DNA from: Ascoidea rubescens DSM 1968
Lineage: Eukaryota; Ascomycota; Saccharomycetes; Ascoideales; Ascoideaceae
DNA length: 38,777 nucleotides
Direction of reading: 5' to 3'
NCBI RefSeq assembly: GCF_001661345.1
Contig: NW_017962921.1
Span: 390,001-428,777 of the forward strand
Positions 25,909-36,309 of this stretch are shown here, one piece after another. The first letter of the stretch is position 1. Every line of letters begins with the position of its first letter. Both the position numbers and the translations under genes were made by a program. The notes under the pieces are model-generated. The model made no database searches and was not told the DNA's origin. It was given only the letters and a program-made list of their open reading frames with translations.

Positions 25909-28900
25909 ATGCCTGGTGATCTGCCGGCACACGTCCTCTCCCAGCTATTGCTCCTCTACCTCCACCATTTCGACAACCGCCAGTACTTTGACTATCTCTG
26001 TGTTCTATCCAACAACCCCACTTTCGACGGTGCTTTAAATTACAAGCTCACTGATGCTGCTGCTCCTCGCAGGGGCAAGAACTGTGTGTTTCTCTTCTTC
26101 TTGAACGACTTCTGGAACATTGTTGTTGTCGACGAGTCCAGACAATTCATCTTAATCCTAAACTTCACCACTCTTTTTCCCAAGACCATACTCGATCATT
26201 TGTTCAATGCCTCCTCTGCTCACTCAATTCAGCTTTTAAATATGTTAAACAGTGTCTATAGCCAGAAATTCTTCCTTCCAAACCACCCAGATCAACCTCC
26301 TGATTCCGACAGCTCAGATGGTTTTATAATCAAGTTGTTCAATTTCAACTCACCCACTAAAAATTACTTTAAAAATATCTACTTCTTTTTGAAAAATTTA
26401 TACCTAATCTCTATGAGTGACTCCATCGTCAATATCTACTTTAAAAGAATCTCCTTCATTTCCAACTTGATTGATTTTATCAACTTAAATATCTTAACAA
26501 AAAACTTGCTCTTATTACTCCCAACAAATGACTTCATTGATATTGACGATGAAAATATAGATGACGATATTGAAAATAATGACAATGATGACGATGATGC
26601 TAATGATGCTGATACTAATTCAAATAAACAAATTAACGACTTGATCATACCCAAAAATTCAAAGATATACTCCGATTTCGATCAAGTTCCTCTAACAATA
26701 AATCAAAGCCATACCCCGATCTTCATCAGTTTCAACCTACTAAACTTCTTGAACCAGTATTCATCTTTCTCAACACAAAAGTGCTCTGACATCTTTACTC
26801 TCTACCAATCCAATTTCTTTTCTTCTTCTCTCAACACCGACCAATTTCTTATAATAAATCTATTTAAATCAAATCTAAACATTCCTTTTTTTAACCAATT
26901 CTTTATCAAACTCTTATTCAAACAAATCCCCACATCCACCGTCTCTCATCACTTTTCAAATTTCAAATCTGAGTTCAATTCTATCCACGATACCAATAAC
27001 ACCTCCTCTTCAGCCTACTTGGAACTCTTTAAAAAATTCAAGTTTCTAAAATTCATTAACATTCTAACTCAATTGAAAACAAAAAATTCAACCTTGTTTT
27101 ACTCCCTGCTGTTTCAAAAAAATGGTATATTTCCCTTTCTAACTTTGGATCTACGCAACTTTTCTTCTACAATTCAAAACTTGAAATCCAAGAAAAAAAG
27201 AAAAACAATATCTCACTTACCCAATATCGATCACTATGATCTTGATAATGCCCCGATTTCTTTCAGAAAAAGAACAAGAACACAAACAAGAAGAAATAGA
27301 AATCACTCATTCTCAGATATTGCTGAATCAAGCATCATCATCTTAAGCGATAGCAGCGACTCCAATTCCAATTCCAATTCCAATTCCAATTCCAATTCAA
27401 AAAAAATTAAATCTAATCCTAAAACTTTACCCTATACTCAAAACCACAACATCATTAAAATTAATAAAATCGATAGAATCAACAAATACAATCAAATCAA
27501 CGAAGAATACGTGTCTGATACAACTGAAAAAAATACAAATTTAGAAACAGAATCAAAAAAAATCATTCAATCATCCAAAGAAAAGAGTCAAACTCCTAAA
27601 ATTGAAAATCAATCAGTTGAAATTATAGAGTTAGATAACGATACCGACGATGAAGACAATACTGACAATGATGGCACTGCTGAAAACATCGAAACTCTAA
27701 ATATCACTCATCACGCACAAAATATAGTAGAAGATAACAAACATTCGGACTCCACAATTTCGAAAATTAAAACCGAAGAACCAATTCACCAATCAGAAAT
27801 TAAAAAATCAGCTCCAATAAATCCTCTTGATAATGAAAAAAGCACAGAAAATGAAATAAACATAGAAAATGACAAATTTTTTTCAGACGAAAACTCTTTA
27901 ATATCCAATTCACAAGATCCTCAACATAAAAACCAATCTGATTTGTCTCAAGACTTAATAAGTACCACTGGTATCAATCATATTCCAGAAGAAGTACAAG
28001 AAAAAGTACAAGAAGCAGTACAAGAAAAGGCAGAACAACAAACTCAAAAAACTCAAGAGATAATTCAAGAACTAGTTCAAGTATTACCCCAAAAAGAATA
28101 TCAAGAAGAAAACCAAAAAGAAAACCAAGAACAGGCTCTCGAAAAAGTCGAAGAAGTGCAAAAAAAGGAACAAGAGGAGATACTAGAAGAAATTCAAGAA
28201 ACAATTCAAAAGACGATTAATAAAGAAATTCCAGAAATAATTCAAGAAGTAAAAGAAAATATTCCAAAGGAAATTCAAGAAGTACAAGAGGAAATTCAAA
28301 AGGATATTCAACAGGACATTCAACAGGAAATTCAAAGAAATAGCGAAGACAAATCTGAAGAAAAATTGAGCGAAGTATTTAACAATAGAGTCATAGTTGC
28401 AGTAGAAAATAAAGTTGATGACCAATCTAATGACAAAATTTATAATAACTCTCTGGAAAATTTAAAAAAAATTAATGATAAAATTAATGATAAAATTAAT
28501 AATAATATCAAGGAAATTATTGCAAATCATAACCCAGAGAAAGTTGACCCAAAAAGTAAAAATCACCAAAAAGATAAAATTCAAAATAAGGTGGACAATA
28601 CCCAGAATAATGCTTTGAGTGAATTATACAATATTATACAGGAGAACATTTTAATGAAAATAAAAAACAGATCTCAAAATGAAGCAAAAGAAAAAACGCA
28701 ACAAAGTGTATTGAAAAACAATTCTGAACAGCATAAAAATGAAAAAGTGGGTAATTTAAAGGATTATAGTAAAAATGAAATTCAAATTGGAAATACGCAT
28801 TATAGCCAAAGACAGATTGAAGTTCAAAGGCAGACACAGGTTAATTTGCAAGATGAAACCCCAAATCAAAAACCAACAAATTCTCAAAATAAAACCAAAA

Positions 28901-29559
28901 ATCTGAATTTAGATAAAACCCCCAAACTGGTATTCAGTAAGTTTTTTCAATCAAATAGTCAAAATATCAAAGAAATAAGTCCATCCCAAGAGCACAAAGA
29001 TCTTATTAAGATAAATAAAAACTCTTTTCAGCTGAACTGTGCTTTATCGGGTCCAAAAGCAACGATTCAAACAAATCAGGGGGTATTGAACAAGTCATTT
29101 AATGTTCAAAACCCTCCTGGATTTTCTTTCAACAATAGTGGCTATAACACAAAACAATATGGTTTTTATCCTAGTACTAACAATATAAACTTAGGAAATA
29201 TTTTCATGCCCAAACCAGCTGTAACTGAAGAAAATGTTGACAAAGTTGCAGTTCTCAAAAAAAGAGTTATAGACGCTTACAAAGAACACCAGGAGAAAGG
29301 AGAAGAATATAACATCACCGTAACTTTGTTCAATCAGCTATACAAGGAAGTTTCTGATAAAGAAAAATCTTTAGAAATGTTGAAAGAAGAATATCAGAAG
29401 AAAACTGATGCTTTAGATGCTTCTAACAATATCAAACTTGAGACGCTAAAAACTAAATGCGAAATTAAACGTTTGCACCATATTTATGAAATTGACGCAT
29501 TGAAACATACCTTGGACCTAAAGAAGATGCTACTTCAAAAAGAAGATGGGAGGAAATAA
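25909..29559 (+). CDS. Large protein with an apparently inactive Ulp/C48-like domain, SIM-like motifs and coiled coils
   Basis: 1,216 aa from the ATG at 25909; ATGs further upstream lie in the GC-rich promoter. I do not recognise an ortholog. Residues 1-190 look globular and fit a Ulp SUMO-protease fold: a helix PAHVLSQLLLLYLHHF, a strand KNCVFLFFLNDFWNIVVVD (F68-W69 where Ulp1 has His514-Trp515), N85 where Ulp1 has Asp531, DQPPDS with Q129 for the oxyanion Gln, and SSDGFIIKLF with D137 where Ulp1 has catalytic Cys580. All three catalytic residues would be lost. Then come Asp/Asn-rich linkers, two SIM-like motifs (IIILSDSSD near 476 and VEIIELDNDTDDED near 570), an Ile-Gln tetrad helix (about 690-815), and a C-terminal coiled coil (about 1110-1216). 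The fold call is inference; a SUMO-linked scaffold is the working idea. Confidence 0.55.
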   Translation: MPGDLPAHVLSQLLLLYLHHFDNRQYFDYLCVLSNNPTFDGALNYKLTDAAAPRRGKNCVFLFFLNDFWNIVVVDESRQFILILNFTTLFPKTILDHLFNASSAHSIQLLNMLNSVYSQKFFLPNHPDQPPDSDSSDGFIIKLFNFNSPTKNYFKNIYFFLKNLYLISMSDSIVNIYFKRISFISNLIDFINLNILTKNLLLLLPTNDFIDIDDENIDDDIENNDNDDDDANDADTNSNKQINDLIIPKNSKIYSDFDQVPLTINQSHTPIFISFNLLNFLNQYSSFSTQKCSDIFTLYQSNFFSSSLNTDQFLIINLFKSNLNIPFFNQFFIKLLFKQIPTSTVSHHFSNFKSEFNSIHDTNNTSSSAYLELFKKFKFLKFINILTQLKTKNSTLFYSLLFQKNGIFPFLTLDLRNFSSTIQNLKSKKKRKTISHLPNIDHYDLDNAPISFRKRTRTQTRRNRNHSFSDIAESSIIILSDSSDSNSNSNSNSNSNSKKIKSNPKTLPYTQNHNIIKINKIDRINKYNQINEEYVSDTTEKNTNLETESKKIIQSSKEKSQTPKIENQSVEIIELDNDTDDEDNTDNDGTAENIETLNITHHAQNIVEDNKHSDSTISKIKTEEPIHQSEIKKSAPINPLDNEKSTENEINIENDKFFSDENSLISNSQDPQHKNQSDLSQDLISTTGINHIPEEVQEKVQEAVQEKAEQQTQKTQEIIQELVQVLPQKEYQEENQKENQEQALEKVEEVQKKEQEEILEEIQETIQKTINKEIPEIIQEVKENIPKEIQEVQEEIQKDIQQDIQQEIQRNSEDKSEEKLSEVFNNRVIVAVENKVDDQSNDKIYNNSLENLKKINDKINDKINNNIKEIIANHNPEKVDPKSKNHQKDKIQNKVDNTQNNALSELYNIIQENILMKIKNRSQNEAKEKTQQSVLKNNSEQHKNEKVGNLKDYSKNEIQIGNTHYSQRQIEVQRQTQVNLQDETPNQKPTNSQNKTKNLNLDKTPKLVFSKFFQSNSQNIKEISPSQEHKDLIKINKNSFQLNCALSGPKATIQTNQGVLNKSFNVQNPPGFSFNNSGYNTKQYGFYPSTNNINLGNIFMPKPAVTEENVDKVAVLKKRVIDAYKEHQEKGEEYNITVTLFNQLYKEVSDKEKSLEMLKEEYQKKTDALDASNNIKLETLKTKCEIKRLHHIYEIDALKHTLDLKKMLLQKEDGRK
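27361..27396 (+). repeat. TCCAAT hexamer repeat coding for Ser-Asn
   Basis: Six tandem TCCAAT units in frame, giving alternating Ser-Asn just after the first SIM-like motif of the Ulp-like protein. Likely variable in length between strains. Confidence 0.9.
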
Positions 29560-30078
29560 GTGCATTTAGTATTTTGTTTGAGTTTTTAGTATCAAAACTT
29601 ATAAGGTTATTATAATAATTTTTCATCATCGCAAGTGACAAGTAGAGGGTTAAAATAATCTAGAATTGAAAACTACACAAGTTATCGAACTATTGTTAAA
29701 AGATTAAAGTTTCTTAGATGATATAACTCAACAAAAATTTAACTGAAAAACATAGAAAATAAACATAAAAAGAAAAAGAAAATAAAATAAAATAAAAAAT
29801 GTGGAAGAAAATAAAAAAAAAAAAAAATGAATAATATTGAGAATAAAATATGGCACAAACTGTTGGTTTCATTAGAAGACTAAATATACATGAGGTTAAA
29901 CAAAATAAAAGATAGGCAAAAAACAGAAAAATGAAATTAATATAATTGTAAAGTTCAAGAATAAGTTCAATAAAATTAAAAAAATGAAACCACAGTTAAC
30001 AAAAGCAAAAAAAATTGGCAATTTAGCTTTATATCAAAACAAAACAACGGTGTTTAAATAAATATCTGTAGAATAAAA
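29560..30078. other. Convergent intergenic region Ulp-like gene / 1,230-aa gene
   Basis: 519 bases between two 3' ends. It is A-rich with an A-run near 29811-29827 and AAATAAA-type polyadenylation-like sequences. Nothing else was seen. Confidence 0.65.
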
Positions 30079-33000
30079 TTAATCAACATTTTCCATTTCC
30101 TCGCCAGTTTCTTCAATTATTACATCTATGAGTTGTTCATGCTGGGCGTCAGTTAGACTCATATAATTCATAGTACAATCGTCATCTTCATTGTCACTAA
30201 GTTGTTCGTTAGTAGAAGTTATTGTTTTCTTTCCTGATAATACTTGTTTTTCTCTTTCGATTCTCATTTTAACAGCCAATCTGCAATTTTCCAAGATGGA
30301 TATCTTCTCTTCTAAAGGTAGATCATACTCAGGATTATTCAACCAACTAAATGTTACTTTTGATTTATGTTTTAAATTATTTCTGAAGGCACAGAGTCCT
30401 TGCGTAAATATACCACCTCCCAAAGAGTTGTGAGTATTAGTTAAATTTTTTTTTATTAGATAATCTGTTAGATTTCTAGTAGGAGCTTTTTGTAGCATGT
30501 TGTTGCTTAAAATATTAGAATTGCCATCAAGTAAGTTGTCAGTAGCTTGTGATATATTTGAGGCTACACTTGCCACAGATAGATCATCGGTAAAATCTTC
30601 GTCCTCTGAATCTAATTTTGTAGAATTATAGTAGGAGTCTAATTTGAACAATGTCAATGATTGTCTCTTTCTCAATGTTGCACTTGAATTTAGATGTGTT
30701 CTAGGTTTTGAGGAAGTGGGAGAAGTTGGAATACCACCAAAAGAATAGCCACCTGTTGAATTTGTAATCATGGATGAACGAGCTGGACTTGTATCTCTTG
30801 CAAAATTTAGATTCAAAGTTCTGGTTTTTGGTAGAATTATTGCCAGAGATTCCAATCCAGGAAGAGTATTAATTCTTGGGATCATTGTTAAACCACTTTT
30901 AGAAATTGGTCTCATGGGACTTTTGCTTCTCTGTCTAACAGGACTTTTGCTACTGGTTCTCAAATAATTTGAAGATGGAGCAAGAGATTGATGAAAATCT
31001 AAATGAAGACTGTTTTGGTTTTTTATAGATGAGTAGGTAGTTGAACTATTGCTGACTGACCCTAAAACACTCGAGGGTCTTTTATTTACAAGCTGGCGAG
31101 TTTTAGGTACGCTAGTTGAAGTTAAAATTGTATTTGATAAAGAATAATCGGAATTGAGATTTGAAATTGATCGAGCTTTAGATAATGTTTTCCTGGCAGT
31201 TTCTGAATTGAAAGTAACGGTATTTGAGGCATTGAATAGTGGTTTAGTTGGTCTAAATCCCATGCTGGATTTTGATTTTCTATGAGTTAGAATTTTATTT
31301 GTTACATCATGTTTAGATAGTGTTGTATCTTTGAAAAAAAGGTCTGAAGAAGAGGGTATAGAGGAAGTTGAACTTTTTAAAGCCGAATTAAGGTTTGATG
31401 ATAAAACCGGGGCATCAGCAGTGTCAATACTTGAAATAGAAAGATGTTTGAATTTTTTCTGAAAAGTATTGTAGGAATGTAGGGGAGAGTCAGCTAATAA
31501 AGAAGAGTCGGATAAAATTGGAGTTGGAGCAGGAATTTTCGAATTTCTTCTGCTTGAGCTTGGTGTTGATGTTAAATCAAATGGATAGGATGGAATTTTA
31601 AATTCTTTTATACTTGATGTCGAAGCACTTTTGAAATGTTGGATTTTATTATTTATTAGTTCTGTGGATGTAATTGAATTTTTAGCAATTTTGGAATTTG
31701 ATAAACTGTTTGAAAAATCTTCAGGCAAATTCTTAGTACTTGGAGAGTGAAGCACCAAATTTTCTATCGGTGAAACAGTCGGACTTTTTTTAATTGCCGA
31801 TTTAACAAACTGATTGGAAAATCTTTTTCCGGATGAAGTTGAATATATAGGTAAAGAATTTGTATGTACCATTGGAGGTGCAGACTTGGGATTACTAAAG
31901 CGAGGTTTTGGAGAAGAAATTGAAGATTTTATAGTTGAAGAAGTGTTTTTCGAATCAACAAGATCAAGTGATTTTAAATCATCAGAATCCTTTTTAGAAT
32001 AATGAAATTCTCTTAGTTTTGCTCTTGAAGCGCGACGAATTGAATTCAGTGAGTCCTTTCTGGACCTTGATGCTGAGGCCGATGTTGGACGAGCGTAATG
32101 TGGAATATTTGAATAATCATCTTTGGAATCGTGAGAGGAGATGAAAGCTCTTTGGGAACCACCACAATAATCCTCTTCGATGGGAGCAGGATTTAGTAGA
32201 TGGTTAAAGGTATCATCAGTTATTACTGTATAATCTGTTTCGTTGTAATATTCAGTATCATTATAGGAATTATTAATTGTGATGACATCATTTTCATTGG
32301 TGTAGTCTAATTTTAGAGGGTCATTTATATTAAAATTCTGAATGTTATTATTTGAAACTAGATTCAAACTATCGGATACATTTTCTATAGTATTTTGTAG
32401 TAGACTGTTTTGAAATTTTTGTTTTTGGGCTAATAAATCAGATTGTTGTTTTGCATTCCATAGGGAGACTTTAAAGATTCTTTCAACTTGAACATGGAAA
32501 GCCAATCTTTCTAAATAGCCCTTGATGATTTTGTATCTGTCATCTTTGTTAACGAAATTTCTGTTTTCAGATTGAATTACTTTCCATTGTTTATTATAGG
32601 AGTGTTTGACTAAGATTCTTTTGATTCTTTTTTCTATTGGGTGTTCGATATAGAAATTTGATTTATTGACCAAGACATGTAGATAATTGTCCAAAGTTGA
32701 AGAGGCGTTTAATATTGAAAATTTGAAGGTTCTATTTATTTTTTTCAATGTTTCATTTTCATTAGTGTTTGTGTTTAGTTGATCATTAGTTTTATTAATT
32801 GCATTGCTATTGTCATTATTTTCATCTTTTTTGTCTTCGTCGTCTTCGTCTTCGTCGTCTTCATCTTCATCATCTTCATCATCTTCATCATCGTCATCTT
32901 CTTCGCTATCTGTATCATCTTCTGCTTCATCAATATTGTCAGCTTCAAATAGATGGTTTAAATTTTGGATGTGGTCTTTAGTATCTGTTGATTGTAATAA

Positions 33001-33771
33001 AGGGGGCAATCTTGACAAATTTTTAGGGTGATTTGATAGTATTAATAAGGAGCGAAATTTGTTTTTTGACCAGTCGATGAGGATTCGATGTTTATCGTTG
33101 ATTAAGATTCTTTCGAATTCAGTTCTGTTATAGAGGATGTCTAGTTTTAGTTCATCGTCATTTGACAATTTTTTATTTATGAGGTTGTTGTAGTTGTTAT
33201 TGATGGGATTGTTTAAGGTGTTGTTGTTGTTGCTGTTGTTGCTATTGTTGCTATTGATAGTATTGGCGGTATTAGTAATGGGGGCGTTATTAGTGGCGGT
33301 TAGGTTATTGTGAATTGAAGAGTCTATTCCGGTTAGTTTATCAAGAGTTGGTTTATCGTGGTCAATGTTGGATCTTAATATAGGAGAAGAGTTTGCAAAA
33401 TGGAAGGAGTTTGAAGAGTTTGAAGAGTTTGAAGAGTGTGAAGAGTGTGAAGAGTGTGAGGAGTGTGAGGAGTGTGAGGAGTGTGAGGAATGAGAAGAGT
33501 GAGAAGAGTGAGAAGAACGAGAGGATATGGGAGAATGAGATAGATTGTTAGAGGTTGGGTCAGGAATTCTGTAAATGCCATTTTCATCAGCTAGGAAGTT
33601 TGGTAGATTGTAGATTTCTAGTCTTTTGAACATGTATGATAAGGCTCTAATTTGAGAATCTATATCGTCTTCATTTTCACCTTGGATATAAGAAGGAATC
33701 TTTTGGGAGGATTGAGTTTGGGAGGAGTAAGTGCCAGATAAAGGCCATAGACTCCCAAGAAAACGATTCAT
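30079..33771 (-). CDS. Large low-complexity protein with a PP1-docking (RVxF) motif
   Basis: 1,230 aa, start MNRFLGSLWP at 33769-33771. No recognised enzyme domain. Conserved-looking parts are residues 30-65 (DSQIRALSYMFKRLEIYNLP), a block at about 215-265 (DRHRILIDWSKNKFRSLLI-like) and 365-470 (IEKRIKRILVKHSYNKQWKV, YLERLAFHVQVERIFKVSLW). Between them lie a Ser-Ser-His repeat (about 80-125, coded by a 9-bp repeat at 33405-33520) and a long Asp/Glu run (about 280-318). The middle is Ser-rich with many S-P and R-x-x-S sites. Near the end K1138-V-T-F1141 within KSKVTFSW is a textbook RVxF docking site for protein phosphatase 1 (Glc7). A Glc7-binding cortical or signalling regulator is plausible. 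GIP3/HER1 were considered from conserved gene order but not shown. Confidence 0.7.
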   Translation of the reverse strand: MNRFLGSLWPLSGTYSSQTQSSQKIPSYIQGENEDDIDSQIRALSYMFKRLEIYNLPNFLADENGIYRIPDPTSNNLSHSPISSRSSHSSHSSHSSHSSHSSHSSHSSHSSHSSNSSNSSNSFHFANSSPILRSNIDHDKPTLDKLTGIDSSIHNNLTATNNAPITNTANTINSNNSNNSNNNNTLNNPINNNYNNLINKKLSNDDELKLDILYNRTEFERILINDKHRILIDWSKNKFRSLLILSNHPKNLSRLPPLLQSTDTKDHIQNLNHLFEADNIDEAEDDTDSEEDDDDEDDEDDEDEDDEDEDDEDKKDENNDNSNAINKTNDQLNTNTNENETLKKINRTFKFSILNASSTLDNYLHVLVNKSNFYIEHPIEKRIKRILVKHSYNKQWKVIQSENRNFVNKDDRYKIIKGYLERLAFHVQVERIFKVSLWNAKQQSDLLAQKQKFQNSLLQNTIENVSDSLNLVSNNNIQNFNINDPLKLDYTNENDVITINNSYNDTEYYNETDYTVITDDTFNHLLNPAPIEEDYCGGSQRAFISSHDSKDDYSNIPHYARPTSASASRSRKDSLNSIRRASRAKLREFHYSKKDSDDLKSLDLVDSKNTSSTIKSSISSPKPRFSNPKSAPPMVHTNSLPIYSTSSGKRFSNQFVKSAIKKSPTVSPIENLVLHSPSTKNLPEDFSNSLSNSKIAKNSITSTELINNKIQHFKSASTSSIKEFKIPSYPFDLTSTPSSSRRNSKIPAPTPILSDSSLLADSPLHSYNTFQKKFKHLSISSIDTADAPVLSSNLNSALKSSTSSIPSSSDLFFKDTTLSKHDVTNKILTHRKSKSSMGFRPTKPLFNASNTVTFNSETARKTLSKARSISNLNSDYSLSNTILTSTSVPKTRQLVNKRPSSVLGSVSNSSTTYSSIKNQNSLHLDFHQSLAPSSNYLRTSSKSPVRQRSKSPMRPISKSGLTMIPRINTLPGLESLAIILPKTRTLNLNFARDTSPARSSMITNSTGGYSFGGIPTSPTSSKPRTHLNSSATLRKRQSLTLFKLDSYYNSTKLDSEDEDFTDDLSVASVASNISQATDNLLDGNSNILSNNMLQKAPTRNLTDYLIKKNLTNTHNSLGGGIFTQGLCAFRNNLKHKSKVTFSWLNNPEYDLPLEEKISILENCRLAVKMRIEREKQVLSGKKTITSTNEQLSDNEDDDCTMNYMSLTDAQHEQLIDVIIEETGEEMENVD

Positions 33772-35310
33772 TTAATAGTGATAATTAGAAAGAAAGAGAG
33801 AGAAGAGAAGAGAAGAGAAGAGATTGGTTAAGATTGGTTGAATGGATAAGAAGTGAGATATTCTTTTTATTGAGTGGGATATTATTAGAATAGATGATTA
33901 AACATAATATTTGGAGATAGAATCAAGATCAAGATCAGGAGGGAGGTGAAGATATAGGCAGGAGGGAGATAAAGAGGAGGAGGAGATAGATAAAGATTTC
34001 GATGGTGATGGTGATGGTGATAATAAAGAAATTGCTGGTTATCTTAAATTATAAATAAGATAGGGTATAATAAATTGAAAAGGGCTAGATAATGAATATT
34101 TTTAAATTTAGATGAGGGAAATGAAAGAATTTGAAATGGTTTGGAGGTAATTTGAAAATAATTGATGGTTTGAATAAAATTGAGAATGGATATAAAGGAA
34201 GTATGGTAATGTTGGATCAATCTTTAGGTAATAGAATGAGGTGAATGGTGAATGAATGAAGTGAAGGAGATTGATGATTTACAAAAGAATGAAGTGATGA
34301 CTTGATTAGTGATTTTGGATTTAGTTTATTTTGTTAGAAAAAAATTAAATTATTTGAGATTGAATTTAAATTGTTGACAAGTTATGTTGAGATTGAGGTT
34401 ATTGATATTGGTGTAATTAACAGAGAAAAAATAATTGAAAATTGAAAGACAACAGTATAAGTGTAAGGTAGTATAGTATAATGTGAGTGTAGGAAATTGA
34501 GATGGTTAAGATGGTTAAATTGAAGAAAAGGTGATAATGGAGAGTAGGAATAAGAATAAAAGTAAGAATTTGAATATGAATATGAGTATGGATTTGAATT
34601 TGAATTTGAATTTAATATTTAATATTTAATTGGAATCAAGAATTGGAATATTGAGTAAGTGGTATGAAAGAATTTGGAATTTTTTAATTTCTTAGCTTCT
34701 TAATTTTTTAATTTTTTTTTAGTTTAGATCTTTATTTTACCTTTTTTTCTGTTCTCTTTTTCTTGTATTTTTGGCAAAAGAATGAAGAAATGCAATTTCA
34801 GGTATTATCAAAAATCGAGGCTAATGAAAGAAAAGAGGAATAGTGGGCAAAAAGGTGGATGAAATTTAGTAGAGTTAAATTAAAATCAAGCTGGCGAAGA
34901 GGATGGGAATGAAAAGAAAGGAATTCAAGAGAAGATAAATGGAGATAATTGAGAGATTATATGATCTCGATTGTTTGTTTTTGTTTCAAAGACAGGTTTC
35001 CTTGTTGAGTAGGAATATGGAATAAAGATAGGGAAGATAAAAACAGAGAATTGCAAACTACGCAAACTACAATGGCGACAGAAAAGCGATTATCGAACAG
35101 AAAGATAGTGGATGAGTTGAAAGAAAGTGAGGAAAACGTTAAAAGAATATCAGCGAATAAACACAGCAGATTATTCTGTAAAGAGTCAGACAAGTTTCTC
35201 ATGGTCACTACAGTGGAAATGGAGCTGTGGAGCAGACTGGAGAGTGGTTCGTTCAGCATTTTCACCATCACCTTCGTTTCACCATCAGCATCGGCATCTT
35301 CACCTTCTCC

Positions 35311-35407
35311 ATCTCTTCTCATCTCTTCTCATCTCTTCTCATCTCTTACGTGCTCTTCTTAAGTACTCTTCTTAAATACTCTTTTTAAGTACTCTTCTTA
35401 AGTACTC
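35311..35407. repeat. Two adjacent short tandem repeats
   Basis: Three exact copies of ATCTCTTCTC at 35311-35340 plus a partial copy. Then come four 13-bp units of the TTCTTAAGTACTC type at 35356-35368, 35369-35381, 35382-35394 and 35395-35407, the second and third with one change each. The 13-mer holds the palindrome AGTACT in three copies. Confidence 0.9.
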
Positions 35408-36309
35408 TTCTTTCATACCCGCAGTACGCGCTCCACAGCGCCGGGTCTGGCCAGCAGAACTGCTTCCGCAGCCAGTGCGCAGGACAACGCATGGCGTAGT
35501 CAATGCTTGGATGGCTGATGACATAAGCACATACTGTAGCTCATCACACACAGTGCGTGTGCTTACACAAGCACAGCTAGATTCTGTTTGACGCGCGAGT
35601 TTTTGCGCGATGGGAATGGAGCAGGGCTCGGCAACTTCCAATTTGTGCGTAGTGCAAGCTGATGCTGATAGCCGCCGTTATCCAACGCTTTCTGCTTTGC
35701 AACGCATGAGGGAGCCGATAGCTCCTGCACTTGCCCCCGTGCAAACGCAACAAAGGCCTGTGCACCCACGCTGCTGAAATCATCAACTCAGAAAAATAAG
35801 GTGATATTTTCTTTCGATTGATGAATCAAGATGAAGAAAAAAAAATATTTTCCTTAGTCAATGATCATTAGATTTATGTTGCTATTCCAAAACGATGATT
35901 TGTTTATGATTTAGTAGTTCTGAGATCAGCATTCAACAACATTCAATAATATTCGCCATTATTCAAGAATATTCATTAATCTCCAATACCATTCAGTCCA
36001 TTCAATACCGCTCAACTTTCTTGCGTGCTATCTGGTCTACTTTATCGAGCTCTGCTTTTTCGCTTTTATATCCTCTTTCCTTCTTCTGCAACGTTACCAC
36101 CCATTTTCGTTGTTGGGATTACACTAACAGTACTAATATTCAGGTAACAAAACACAATTTAAATAATAAATACAAATCGTGTTACCTCGCCCTCATGTTC
36201 CTTCTGTTTTTGTCATCCGCATTGTTGTTTTTATTTGTTGTTTGATTTACTCAAGGCCAGAAGGGGATTTGGCTGATTACTCAGGATAACGGGAGATTGA
36301 AATCTTCAG

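Noticed and set aside
34957-35641. Several short frames on both strands around the tandem repeats
   Set aside because: They cross simple repeats and the GC island, give Ser/Leu-rich or Arg-rich sequence, and show no consistent start or homology.
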